Source: CAYWPG01 sp964460035
Lineage (GTDB): Bacteria; Pseudomonadota; Gammaproteobacteria; Nitrococcales; AK92
Direction: 5' to 3'
DNA length: 64,000 nucleotides
NCBI GenBank assembly: GCA_964460035.1
Contig: CAYWPG010000001.1
Location: 186,001-250,000, forward strand
In this document: in pieces, positions 8,051 through 16,667 of the stretch
Numbering within the stretch: position 1 is the first letter of the stretch
Layout of the letters: each line of letters starts with the position of its first letter
Notes under the pieces: generated by a model
Told to the model about the DNA's origin: nothing
The model's database searches: none
What the model saw: only the letters and a program-made list of their open reading frames with translations
Made by a program: the position numbers and the translations under genes

Positions 8051-8905
8051 TCATACCGCACCGTGCGCGCCGAGATCGTCGTCCACCTCGAGTTCGTGTA
8101 TGCGCGTCAGGGACAGCCGAAAACCGGCTGCGTTGCGATGACCTCCGCCTCCGTAAGCTTCGGCAATGCGCGCCACGTCCACTTCGCCACGGCGCGAGCG
8201 CAGGCTGAAGGTGCGCATCTGTGGTCCATCCCAGTACGAGACGGCGAAGGGAGCGTTACGAGCAAGACGGTTCGCGCCATCGGCCGCCATGTTCGGCGGC
8301 AAATTGGCGGCCGGCACTATGTAACCGCCAATGCGCAGCTTCCGCGTTACCAGGGGCAGGATCTCTTCCATGTCTTTGCGTTGTTTGCGCACTATGGGAA
8401 CGCCCTCCCGATAGAGCAGGGCCGGATCGGTGCTCATGAGGCGATCCCACTCCTCTAGGACGAAAGGGTAGGAGAGCACGGCCGCCATGATTTCGCGCGT
8501 ACCTGGCAGCTGCCACTGCCACAGATCGCGGTCCTGCACGTGACGCAGCAGCTGCGGCGGCGGGGTGCCGGGATGGAAATAGTCCCAAGCCAGCATGGCG
8601 CCGGAGCGGCTCTGGTCGATGATGCCATCGATGACCCCGTTGTCGAGCAGCGGCCGCAGGGCCGCTTCCGCCGTCTGATGATGGTCGAGTAGCAGGACAC
8701 GGCTCGCCTGGGCAGCTAGCTGCTCCATTTGCGGGCGCGGATAGGAGAAATCGACGATGACGACTTCGCGTCCATGCACAGGCGGGGCGGGGGCATCGTG
8801 CACGCCCGGATAGTACTCGAACCGATCGCCCTTGGCTTTCCAGACTGCCCAGGCAGCACTGAATCCGTCGGCGCAGTTGCTGTGGTAAATGCAAAGTCCC
8901 TTCAT
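8051..8905 (-). CDS. DHH/DHHA1-family phosphoesterase
   Basis: This 284-residue protein carries the metal-binding DHH motif (LLLDHHQT, about residue 76), earlier acidic residues in CADGFSAAW and VDFSY, and a C-terminal DHHA1 motif GGGGHRNAAGF. DHH-family enzymes hydrolyse phosphodiesters such as oligoribonucleotides or cyclic dinucleotides. This short form, which begins with a CIYHSNCADG type motif, is widespread but little studied. ATG 8905 is used; a GTG two codons earlier is also possible. The upstream Shine-Dalgarno site is weak. Confidence 0.88.
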   Translation of the reverse strand: MKGLCIYHSNCADGFSAAWAVWKAKGDRFEYYPGVHDAPAPPVHGREVVIVDFSYPRPQMEQLAAQASRVLLLDHHQTAEAALRPLLDNGVIDGIIDQSRSGAMLAWDYFHPGTPPPQLLRHVQDRDLWQWQLPGTREIMAAVLSYPFVLEEWDRLMSTDPALLYREGVPIVRKQRKDMEEILPLVTRKLRIGGYIVPAANLPPNMAADGANRLARNAPFAVSYWDGPQMRTFSLRSRRGEVDVARIAEAYGGGGHRNAAGFRLSLTRIHELEVDDDLGAHGAV

Positions 8906-9061
8906 GGTCACGTGCTATCGTCCCCGGCAGCCTCGTATCGAGCCTGAGGCCGGCTTGCGGTCGGTACAATCGTCGAGCGGATAGCTCCGCCGCTATGGAT
9001 GATTCGTCAAAGGCTGCGGGCCGCCGGCGTCGACTCGAAGCGGCGGCTCCGCGGAGGGCAG

Positions 9062-9090
9062 GGGCTGCTGAACGGAGTATTCAGCAGCCC
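9062..9090 (-). terminator. 11-bp inverted repeat after fabV
   Basis: GGGCTGCTGAA, a short loop and TTCAGCAGCCC lie 14 bp beyond the fabV stop. It is a perfect stem without a following T-run, probably the 3' end of the fabV transcript. Confidence 0.55.
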
Positions 9091-9103
9091 GTGAAATGCG
9101 CAG

Positions 9104-10294
9104 CTAGACGAGGTTGGGGATTTCTACGGCCGGGTTGACGTCGGCCTCGTAGTCCACGCCTTCGACCTCGAACCCGAACAGGCGCAGAAACTCGGTCTTG
9201 TAGCCGGCAAAGTCGGAAAGCTCGTAAATATTGTCGTCGGAGATCTGCCCCCACAGCTCCTCGACCCGCTTTTGGACGTGGGGCGCGATTTCCTTGTAAT
9301 CCGTGCGCAGGCGTCCGTCCTCGTCCATGCAAGGCGTATCGCCGTAAAGGCTTTCGCGATAGAGCGTGTAGATCTGCTCGATGCAGCCCTCGTGCGTGCC
9401 TTCTTCCTTCATCACCTTGAAGAGCAGCGACAGGTACAGCGGCATGACGGGAATCGCGGCGCTGGCCTGCGTCACCACCGCCTTGAGCACGGCTACACGC
9501 GCATCGCCGCCCTTGGCGCTGAGCTTGTCGCGGATAGCCAGGACCGTGCGGTCCAGATCCTTCTTGGCGGCGCCGATGGTGCCGTTCCAGTAAATATCGT
9601 GGGTGATTTTCTCGCCCAGATAGGTGAACGCGGTGGTCTTGGCGCCATCAGCGAGCACACCGGCGGCATCCAGCGCGTCTATCCACATCTGCCAGTCTTC
9701 TCCGCCCATCACGGCTACGGTGTGGTCGATCTCCTCCTGAGTCGCGGGCTCCAACGTGACCTCCTTGACGATTTCCTTATCGGTGTCCAGGCCGCGTTGG
9801 ACTACGCGCTTGCCGATGGGCTTGAGCGTGGAGCTGAAGGTTTGACCGGTCTTGGGGTGGGTACGGCGCGGGGCCGCCAGACTGTAGACGACCAGATCCA
9901 CCTGCCCGAGGTCCTGCTTGATGACCTCGATGGTCTTCTCTTTGATTTCGTCGGAGAAAGCGTCGCCATTGATGCTCTTAGCGTAGAGCCCTTCCGCCTG
10001 GGCGAACTTGTGGAAGGCAGCGGAGTTGTACCAGCCCGCGGTGCCCGGCTTCTTCTCATCGCCGGGGCGCTCGAAGAACACGCCCAGGGTGGCGGCGCCG
10101 CAGGCGAAAGCGGCGGTGATGCGTGCGGCCAAGCCGTAGCCGGTCGAGGCGCCGATTACCAATACCCGCTTGGGGCCGCCAGGAATCTCGCCCTGGGCAC
10201 GCACGTAGTCGATCTGCTGCTTGACGTTGGCTTCGCAGCCGACCGGATGAGTGGTAACACACATAAAGCCGCGGACGCGGGGTTTGATGATCAT
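9104..10294 (-). CDS. fabV: FabV-type enoyl-ACP (trans-2-enoyl-CoA) reductase
   Basis: This 396-residue NADH-dependent reductase performs the last step of fatty-acid elongation. The N-terminus MIIKPRVRGF, the dinucleotide loop GASTGYGLAAR near residue 50, and the catalytic Y-x8-K (segment YWNGTIGAAK) are the FabV signature that separates it from FabI. The length matches the family. FabV enzymes are naturally insensitive to triclosan. The start was set at ATG 10294; the frame extends upstream but that part is not homologous to FabV. It is monocistronic, with a hairpin after the stop. Confidence 0.97.
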   Translation of the reverse strand: MIIKPRVRGFMCVTTHPVGCEANVKQQIDYVRAQGEIPGGPKRVLVIGASTGYGLAARITAAFACGAATLGVFFERPGDEKKPGTAGWYNSAAFHKFAQAEGLYAKSINGDAFSDEIKEKTIEVIKQDLGQVDLVVYSLAAPRRTHPKTGQTFSSTLKPIGKRVVQRGLDTDKEIVKEVTLEPATQEEIDHTVAVMGGEDWQMWIDALDAAGVLADGAKTTAFTYLGEKITHDIYWNGTIGAAKKDLDRTVLAIRDKLSAKGGDARVAVLKAVVTQASAAIPVMPLYLSLLFKVMKEEGTHEGCIEQIYTLYRESLYGDTPCMDEDGRLRTDYKEIAPHVQKRVEELWGQISDDNIYELSDFAGYKTEFLRLFGFEVEGVDYEADVNPAVEIPNLV

Positions 10295-10449
10295 TGCTGG
10301 TCCGTTCGTTCCGTGGTTGTGGAAGTTGCACTGAGTCGATGCCGCATTATAGACCCGCTGGCGCGATTGGTTCAGGTGCCATGGGCCGGACAGGGGCGGC
10401 AGCGCATGCTTGAGCCCTGTTGCGGGTGCCACCGCAAACCGGGCTCCCG

Positions 10450-11034
10450 CTAGAGGCGGCTCAGAAACTCGCGAATGCCGTCGAGGAACATTTGCACGCT
10501 GAGCAGTACCAGCAACATGCCCATCAGACGCTCCATGGCGCGTAGCCCGCGCTCCGACAAGGCGCGATAGAAGCTGGCGGATGCCAGTAGTATGCAGGCG
10601 CTCGCGGCCCATGCCAGCAGCAGCGCCGCGATCCACTCCAGCAGGCGGCCCGGCTCGCGGCTGACCAACAGCAGCAAGGCCGCAATCACTGACGGCCCGG
10701 CGATCAGCGGCACCGCCAAGGGTACGAAGAACGGATCGTTGTCTTGGGCAATGACTCCGTATTCGTTGGGGAAGATCATGCGCAGCGCGATGAGGAACAG
10801 AATGATGCCGCCGGCAATGCTCAGGGCTTCCTGTTGCAGTTGGAGCAAGCCCAGGATGGTGCGCCCCGCGAACAGGAACAACATCATCACCGCCAGCGCG
10901 AACAGCAGCTCACGCAGGATGACGTAGCGGCGCCGCTGCGCGGACATGCCGCGCAGGATCGCCAGGAAAATCGGTATATTGCCTATGGGGTCTATGATCA
11001 GGAACAGCAGCAGCGCGGTCGCGATAACATCCAC
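10450..11034 (-). CDS. yhgN: MarC/YhgN-family inner membrane protein
   Basis: This roughly 194-residue protein has six hydrophobic segments. It resembles E. coli YhgN closely, with the LFLIIDPIGNIPIF start, the REL..A....LFLFAG segment, SIAGGIILFLIALRMIFP, and the C-terminal ERLMGMLLVLLSVQMFLDGI. The family was once linked to multiple antibiotic resistance, but its function is unsettled. GTG 11034 (MDVIATA) has GGAG eight bases upstream. A GTG three codons earlier is adjacent to that GGAG and is less likely. Confidence 0.92.
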   Translation of the reverse strand: MDVIATALLLFLIIDPIGNIPIFLAILRGMSAQRRRYVILRELLFALAVMMLFLFAGRTILGLLQLQQEALSIAGGIILFLIALRMIFPNEYGVIAQDNDPFFVPLAVPLIAGPSVIAALLLLVSREPGRLLEWIAALLLAWAASACILLASASFYRALSERGLRAMERLMGMLLVLLSVQMFLDGIREFLSRL

Positions 11035-11043
11035 GGTCAGCAC

Positions 11044-11415
11044 TCCACGGGCTGAAACGAGCCGGACTTGTTGGGCTGGCTCAGGAGTCTCTGCGCTCTT
11101 GAGACGATCCGGTACGCATTAGACTTGCGTCGCCCGAGCGGCATCGGCAACCCTGCGGCTGGGGCCGCGGCCAGGTTTCCTGGCACTGGCCGTTCCCGCG
11201 CTGCATACTTGCCGCCCAGTTGAACAGCTATGCAGCAAGCCCCGCAGCTCGCCGGTGCGGAAAGAGGGACGTTGATTTCGAGCCTGGAGCCCCGCGCAGG
11301 CTCAGTGGGATGTTCTCGGCCGGTTGTCAAAGAGCGGGCTGCTGCATGCCGCGCTTGAAGGCGCCGGGAGCGATCCGTTACAGTTGCCGCCCCTCGTGAC
11401 CGCCGACGAAAGCGC
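11044..11415. other. Intergenic region upstream of yhgN and the sulfotransferase-like gene
   Basis: About 370 bp between divergent genes, so it must hold both promoters. I could not pick a convincing -35/-10 pair, repeat or RNA. Confidence 0.5.
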
Positions 11416-12225
11416 ATGCAGGCCGTGATAGCTCTGTCCAGCACAGGGGCGCGGCTGATTAATCAAGTGGTGTTGGAAATGACGCGAAAGCCGGCTCTTT
11501 TCGATTTCTATCAGCTCGAGTACAAGCTGGTGCGGGCCCGCAACCGGGCATACTTTTTTCTGCACAAGAAGGGCGGGCGCGATGAGCGCAAGATCTTCGT
11601 GATCGGCCATCCCCGCACAGGCACGGGCACATTGCACAATATCTTCGTCGCCAACGGCCTGAATAGCTTGCATAGCGCCGGCAACTGGCACACGCGCCGC
11701 TACCAGTGCTTCTCCGATCGAGGCAACTACCAGCCGTACGATCTGTTCGACGGCTACTACCGCAACGCGGTTTTCCTGCTCAACACCCGTCCGGCCTATG
11801 CGTATGTAAAGAGCCGCTTGAACCGCACGATCAAGAGCAAGCTGCGTAGCGGCCGGCGCGTTCGCTTCAGTGTGGCCAACGTAGAAAACGAGATACTCCG
11901 CCGCAACGCCTATTTTCTCCAGTTGGTGAAGTACTTCGCCGACAAGGACAACTTCCTGGTGTTCAACATCGCGCGGCCGGATGCGTTCGATTTCGTCTGC
12001 GGCCGGTTAGCACTGCGCAATCCTGGCGACGAGGCCTGGACCAAGAAGCACACCTCGCAGGCTATCGACGACGACGATGTGAAGAACATTGACGCGGCGT
12101 TCGAACGCTTGGGGATCGTCGAAGACAAGGATAATCCTTTCATCATCAAGAGCTTGCTTGGCTCTCGCGAAGCCGAGCTGGTGGATGAGTTCCTGCGCCG
12201 GCGTGCGGATTGCGTTTGCCTGTGA
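11416..12225 (+). CDS. Sulfotransferase-like P-loop protein
   Basis: This 269-residue protein has a strand-loop KIFVIGHPRTGTGTLH near residue 60 that matches the 5'-phosphosulfate-binding loop of PAPS-dependent sulfotransferases. A later NIARPDAFDF segment and a C-terminal helical part follow. Family members transfer sulfate from PAPS to hydroxyl or amino groups of small molecules, lipids or glycans. No PAPS-synthesis gene lies nearby. The start is uncertain: ATG 11416 has only a weak purine-rich site, and ATG 11479 (MTRKPAL) would also leave the P-loop intact. Confidence 0.7.
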   Translation: MQAVIALSSTGARLINQVVLEMTRKPALFDFYQLEYKLVRARNRAYFFLHKKGGRDERKIFVIGHPRTGTGTLHNIFVANGLNSLHSAGNWHTRRYQCFSDRGNYQPYDLFDGYYRNAVFLLNTRPAYAYVKSRLNRTIKSKLRSGRRVRFSVANVENEILRRNAYFLQLVKYFADKDNFLVFNIARPDAFDFVCGRLALRNPGDEAWTKKHTSQAIDDDDVKNIDAAFERLGIVEDKDNPFIIKSLLGSREAELVDEFLRRRADCVCL

Positions 12226-12548
12226 GGCGGCGGCTGCGGCTAGGAATCGAACAGCTTTTCGCGAGTTGCGAAGTAAACGGGTTCGCCACGAGTTGCCTGC
12301 TGTTGGGGGCGCGCTCGCGCTACTGACGTGCACTGCCTTGGGACGGGCGCTCAGCGTAAGCGCTCGCTTATGTCCGAGCGATTCCTTAGCCCTGCGATGG
12401 CTTGGCTGTCGCTAAGCTGCGCAGGACTCAGGCGGTGGTTTCTCGGCCTATGCCGACAGAGCGGGGCGCCCATTGTGCGCCGATTGCGGCTGGCCCCATG
12501 TTGCCGGGTATCGCCGCGATGGCTCTCGCTTGCCCGAGGAGGTGTCCT
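12226..12548. other. Intergenic region before the esterase
   Basis: About 320 bp. Open frames extend across it, but none has a start with a ribosome site until 12549. A weak inverted repeat surrounds 12355-12370. Nothing else is recognised. Confidence 0.45.
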
Positions 12549-13208
12549 ATGCGCGAGCACCCTGTGGTGGAGCTCGTCGAAACCGGGCCGCTGCGTTACA
12601 TACATTCGGTTCCCCGACGGCTGCCTACCGAAACTCGCGCGCTTCCGCTCCTCTTTTTCCTGCATGGCTACAGGGAGGCCGCCCCGGCGGATATTCGCGA
12701 AGCCTTGACCCGGCATGGTCCGCTGCGAGTGGACAGCAACTGGCGGGTGCGGGAGGAGTTTATCGTCGTCGCGCCGCAACTGCCGCAGGCAGGTGATACC
12801 TGGTATCGCTATGCCGATGCGGTGGCGGAGGTTTTGCGCGACGTACAAGCTAGCCAACAGGCCGATCCTCAACGAGCCTACCTCACTGGGTTCAGCTATG
12901 GCGGCAACGGGGTGTTCGATTTGGCGCTGTCGCAGCCGGAATTGTGGGCGGCATTGTGGGCGGTGGATCCGACCCGGGTGCCGACGCGCGATCCGAACAA
13001 GCCCGTGTGGCTATCCATAGGCGCCGCCGCCAGGCCACAGACGCAACGCTTCGTGGAAACACTAAAGCTCAAGGCAGGCAGCCCCATGGCGACTGGGCAG
13101 CGGCTGTACTTGGACGAAGGGCAGGATCACATCGGTAGCGCAACGCTGGCGTACCGCTCCGACCACATTTACGACTGGCTGCTGCTGCAACACCAGCCGG
13201 CTCGCTGA
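12549..13208 (+). CDS. Alpha/beta-hydrolase (putative esterase)
   Basis: This 219-residue cytosolic hydrolase has the oxyanion segment LLFFLHGYRE, the nucleophile elbow GFSYGGNG, an aspartate in WAVDPTR and a terminal histidine in GQDHIGSA, giving a plausible Ser-Asp-His triad. The layout fits the short esterase/phospholipase-carboxylesterase group. ATG 12549 has an excellent GAGGAGG site and removes about 49 low-complexity residues encoded upstream. It precedes an acyl-CoA synthetase by 180 bp on the same strand, so it may supply acyl chains, but this is only positional. Confidence 0.85.
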   Translation: MREHPVVELVETGPLRYIHSVPRRLPTETRALPLLFFLHGYREAAPADIREALTRHGPLRVDSNWRVREEFIVVAPQLPQAGDTWYRYADAVAEVLRDVQASQQADPQRAYLTGFSYGGNGVFDLALSQPELWAALWAVDPTRVPTRDPNKPVWLSIGAAARPQTQRFVETLKLKAGSPMATGQRLYLDEGQDHIGSATLAYRSDHIYDWLLLQHQPAR

Positions 13209-13390
13209 CCGCAGCCAGAGGCGATTGACCCTGGCAGGACAAGCGTGACAGATTCGAGATGTGCGTTACCGCCGCGCTAGCGGATGGGCCTCGCGCGCCT
13301 GCCCGCGGCCCCGGCACGGACACGCCCGAATAGCAAAACAACAAAGCGCAGCCAGCGTTCGCATCGGCTGCCATCTCGGAGGAGAAGCAC

Positions 13391-15064
13391 GTGTTCGACC
13401 GTCACTACAAGGTCTGGCCAGCCCATGCCCCCAAGCAGCTGAGCATTCCCGAGACCAGCTTGTACACCAACCTGGCCGTCTCGGCGACGCGCTACCCGAA
13501 TAAGCCGGCTATCGTTTATTACGACACCGCGATCAGTTACCGCGAACTCCTGGACGCCGCGGATGCGCTGGCGGGTTATCTGCAGTCACTGGGGGTACAA
13601 AAAGGCGACCGGGTGCTGCTGTACATGCAGAACAGCCCCCAGTGGGTGATGGCGTACTACGGCATTCTGCGCGCCGATGCCATCGTGGTGCCCATCAACC
13701 CGATGAATCGCACCGCCGAGCTGACGCACTACCTGGAGGATACTGGAGCGGCGGTGGCCATCTGCGCGCAGGAGCTGTTCGACCAGATCGCACCGCTGAT
13801 CGGCAGCCATGCGTTGCGCGATGTGGTGGTGGCGGCTTATGCGGATTACATCCGCCAACCCACCGACTTGGAGCTGCCGGAGGCGGTGCGGCAACCCACC
13901 CAGCACATTGCGGGAGAGGGCATTCACCGCTGGAACGACGTGCTCGCCGCCGGCCGCCGGCCCGGACCGCATACCGCCGGCCCGGACGATTTGTGCGTGT
14001 TTCCATATAGTTCCGGTACCACCGGCAATCCCAAAGGTTGCATGCACACGCACCGCTCGGCGATGGCCACCACCGTCATTGGCGTGACCTGGAATCCTTC
14101 CAGTGCTGATACCGTGGTGCTGGCGACGCTGCCGCTGTTCCACGTGACGGGGATGCAAATGTCGATGAACGGACCAATCTATGTCGGCGCCACCATCGTG
14201 CTGATGACTCGTTGGGACCGTGACGTGGCGGGGCAGTTGATCCAGCGCTACCAGGTCCGCTCATGGGTGAACATCGCCACTATGGCCATCGACTTTCTGG
14301 CCAATCCCGATGTACATAAGTTCGATTTGTCCAGCCTCAGCCATATAGGCGGTGGCGGTGCGGCGATGCCGGCCGCGGTGGCCCAGAAGCTGTACGAGCT
14401 GACCGGGCTGCGCTATCTGGAGGGCTATGGCTTGTCGGAAACCATCGCGCCCTCGCATAGCAATCCGCCCAATGCCCCCAAGGCACAGTGTCTGGGTATT
14501 CCCATCTGCAACACGGACGCGCGGGTGCTCGATATAGACACGCTCACAGAATGCGGGCCGGGGGAGACCGGGGAGATCATCGTCGCCGGGCCGCAGGTCT
14601 TCCAGGGCTACTGGAACCGCCCCGAAGCGACGGCCGAAGCGTTCATCGAATTCGATGGGAAGCGATTCTTCCGAACCGGAGACCTGGGTTATTACGACGA
14701 AGAGGGCTATTTCTTCATCGTCGACCGCATCAAGCGCATGATCAATGCTTCGGGTTTCAAGGTCTGGCCCACCGAAGTCGAGTCCTTGATGTACGCGCAC
14801 CCAGCAATCCGCGAGGTTTGTGTCATCGCCTCGCCCCATCCCAGACGCGGCGAAACCGTCAAGGCACTGGTGGTGCTGGCGGCCGGCCAATCCGCCACCG
14901 AACAGGAGATTATCGATTGGTGCCGGGCGAATATGGCAGCGTATAAGTGCCCGGAGCTGGTAGAGTTCGTTGACGAGCTTCCGAAATCGCCTACAGGTAA
15001 GCTGATGTGGCGTCAGTTGCAGGAAGCGGAGCGGCAGCGGGCTGGCGCGGCTGCTGGCGTTTGA
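13391..15064 (+). CDS. AMP-dependent acyl-CoA synthetase (long-chain type)
   Basis: This 557-residue adenylate-forming enzyme activates a carboxylic acid to its acyl-CoA. The core motifs are in order: the P-loop-like YSSGTTGNPKG near 208, EGYGLSET near 342, RTGDLG near 425, and the C-terminal PTGKLMWR lysine motif near 535. The substrate is probably a medium or long fatty acid. The GTG start has GAGGAG six bases upstream. It is probably monocistronic; a GGGCGG/CCGCCC stem follows at 15080-15103. Confidence 0.93.
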   Translation: MFDRHYKVWPAHAPKQLSIPETSLYTNLAVSATRYPNKPAIVYYDTAISYRELLDAADALAGYLQSLGVQKGDRVLLYMQNSPQWVMAYYGILRADAIVVPINPMNRTAELTHYLEDTGAAVAICAQELFDQIAPLIGSHALRDVVVAAYADYIRQPTDLELPEAVRQPTQHIAGEGIHRWNDVLAAGRRPGPHTAGPDDLCVFPYSSGTTGNPKGCMHTHRSAMATTVIGVTWNPSSADTVVLATLPLFHVTGMQMSMNGPIYVGATIVLMTRWDRDVAGQLIQRYQVRSWVNIATMAIDFLANPDVHKFDLSSLSHIGGGGAAMPAAVAQKLYELTGLRYLEGYGLSETIAPSHSNPPNAPKAQCLGIPICNTDARVLDIDTLTECGPGETGEIIVAGPQVFQGYWNRPEATAEAFIEFDGKRFFRTGDLGYYDEEGYFFIVDRIKRMINASGFKVWPTEVESLMYAHPAIREVCVIASPHPRRGETVKALVVLAAGQSATEQEIIDWCRANMAAYKCPELVEFVDELPKSPTGKLMWRQLQEAERQRAGAAAGV

Positions 15065-15254
15065 GGCAAGCGCGGCCCCGGGCGGTTGCCTTAAGGGCCG
15101 CCCCTTGCTTGCGCATGCACTGACCACATGCGTTAAGAAGCTCGGGTCCGGGCAGGCATTGCGGGCGATCCGCAGGCCTTGCCCCGGACCAGGATAGACC
15201 TGATATGGCGATTGCGCTTTCGGAGTTCGGCGCCATAGCGCATAGAGGCTGTGA

Positions 15255-15587
15255 ATGATCCAGAGCAAGACTTATTCCCAGAGCCCTCCTTCGCGCGAGG
15301 AGATCGATGCGCTGCAGGAGCCCGTGGTGATCGAGTTCGGTACGCCCTGGTGCGGGTACTGCCGGCGCGCTCAGCCGTTGATCGAAGCGGCGCTGGCCGA
15401 ACATCCGGAGATTCGCCACATCAAGGTCGAGGACGGTCGCGGGCGCAGGCTAGGGCGCACCTTCGGCGTCAAGCTCTGGCCTACCTTGGTCTTTCTCAGT
15501 CGCGGCAGAGAGCTTGCGCGGGTAGTGCGGCCTGTCGATGCGAGCGAGATTCGCGAGGCGCTGGGCCATCTCGCAGGTGCCGAGTAG
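15255..15587 (+). CDS. Thioredoxin-family protein
   Basis: This 110-residue cytosolic protein has a thioredoxin fold. The active site WCGYC lies around residues 32-36 and a cis-proline segment LWPTLVFLSRG follows. The CGYC dipeptide differs from the CGPC of classical thioredoxin, so the redox potential and partners may differ. AGAGG lies six bases before the ATG. It is followed convergently by the secreted protein at 15624. Confidence 0.92.
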   Translation: MIQSKTYSQSPPSREEIDALQEPVVIEFGTPWCGYCRRAQPLIEAALAEHPEIRHIKVEDGRGRRLGRTFGVKLWPTLVFLSRGRELARVVRPVDASEIREALGHLAGAE

Positions 15588-15623
15588 AGACCAGCCTGGG
15601 TATACAACCGCCCTGCGCGCTCG

Positions 15624-16175
15624 TCAAAGCTCCCACTCTAGCGCACGGCGCGCAGCGGCCACTTCCGGGTCTTCATAGCCAAGGTAATGGCTGACAAAGC
15701 CCCGGCCATCCGCCACTTTCTCCATCACCATGAAGATGTGCTTGTCGGCTGTCTGCCATTCGGTGCGCAGCGCGAGTTCCCCTTGGGCGATACGGAACCC
15801 CCAATGAGCCGGGGGACCGCTCAGGCGTGGGTCGCGCCAGGCCACCTCGTGCCGGCTGGGCTCGCCATAGCGTTCTTCGAGCAGCTGCTGTAACCGCGCG
15901 TAGTCATCGACATAGCGCTGGTGGTTGATCCCGTGCTGCGGTCGGAACACATAAGCGCCCCGATAAAGACCTTGCTCGCCTACACAGTAGAGGATGGTGG
16001 CCTCGCGCTCCGCGATGATACCGAAGTAGGCCAGGCAGTCCCCCACTTCCCGAGTGGGAGGGCCGTTGCGTTCGATCACTTCTGCAGCGTCCGCGCCCCA
16101 TGGCAACCCTCGGAAAGTCTCTGCCGCGGGTGCCAACGGAAAGGTCAACAATAGCGCAGCAATCAGGATTCGCAT
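15624..16175 (-). CDS. Hypothetical secreted protein
   Basis: This 183-residue protein starts at ATG 16175 with a signal peptide (MRILIAALLLTFPLAPA, cleavage near AAA/ET). The mature part begins FRGLPWGADAAEVIERNG, a pattern typical of small periplasmic proteins that place a GxxWG motif before a short helix. It has two or three cysteines and no catalytic motif that I recognise. The longer upstream frame has no ribosome site. The function is unknown; a periplasmic location is inferred from the signal peptide. Confidence 0.8.
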   Translation of the reverse strand: MRILIAALLLTFPLAPAAETFRGLPWGADAAEVIERNGPPTREVGDCLAYFGIIAEREATILYCVGEQGLYRGAYVFRPQHGINHQRYVDDYARLQQLLEERYGEPSRHEVAWRDPRLSGPPAHWGFRIAQGELALRTEWQTADKHIFMVMEKVADGRGFVSHYLGYEDPEVAAARRALEWEL

Positions 16176-16667
16176 GAACCGCAACCTTGTGCTGAATAAC
16201 CGACAAGCGAGGGCTGGACCGGACAGCATAAAAGTCCGGCTTCTTGCGTGCTTATCGGCAGCGAAGAGAGTTTCCAAAGGGTTGGCCCAGCGCAAGAACA
16301 GTGAGAAGAACAAGAAGCTTATAAGCTATTGGTTATGAAGTGTTTAGTGACCGTTGCTTGAGCGAGTATAAGATTTTCTTCTTCTCGAGCGTGAACTCTT
16401 TGCTTGACCGCGGCTTCGGGGACACCGCAGATTAAGCAGCTGGCCATGGCAAGCTCGGTTGCTGCACTGCTGCAACAATGCGCGCTTTTGCAACATTTTG
16501 CAGGGGTTGTGCGGTGCCGAAGCTGCCAGCCGGTGCCGCGGCGTGAGCCGGAGCCAGCCGCAGGGCGGTCGGACCGAGACTGATGTTTGCTTGGGCATTT
16601 GCGCGACAGTCTCAAGCCTGCGGTTCAGTGGCCATGCTCGCGCTTGAAACACGGGGGAGACGTTAGA
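16176..16667. other. Intergenic region upstream of the second acyl-CoA synthetase
   Basis: About 490 bp between divergent genes. It contains a short repeat cluster: TGCAACA at 16471-16477 and 16489-16495, preceded by CTGCACTGCTGC. The repeated TGC/GCA half-sites resemble those bound by PhaR-like regulators. No gene or RNA is recognised. Confidence 0.45.

Noticed and set aside
9272..10453. 393-codon open frame on the plus strand
   Set aside because: It is antisense to fabV, which has all family motifs. The frame is a by-product of high GC content.
14261..15268. 335-codon open frame on the minus strand
   Set aside because: It is antisense to the acyl-CoA synthetase. No recognisable motif.
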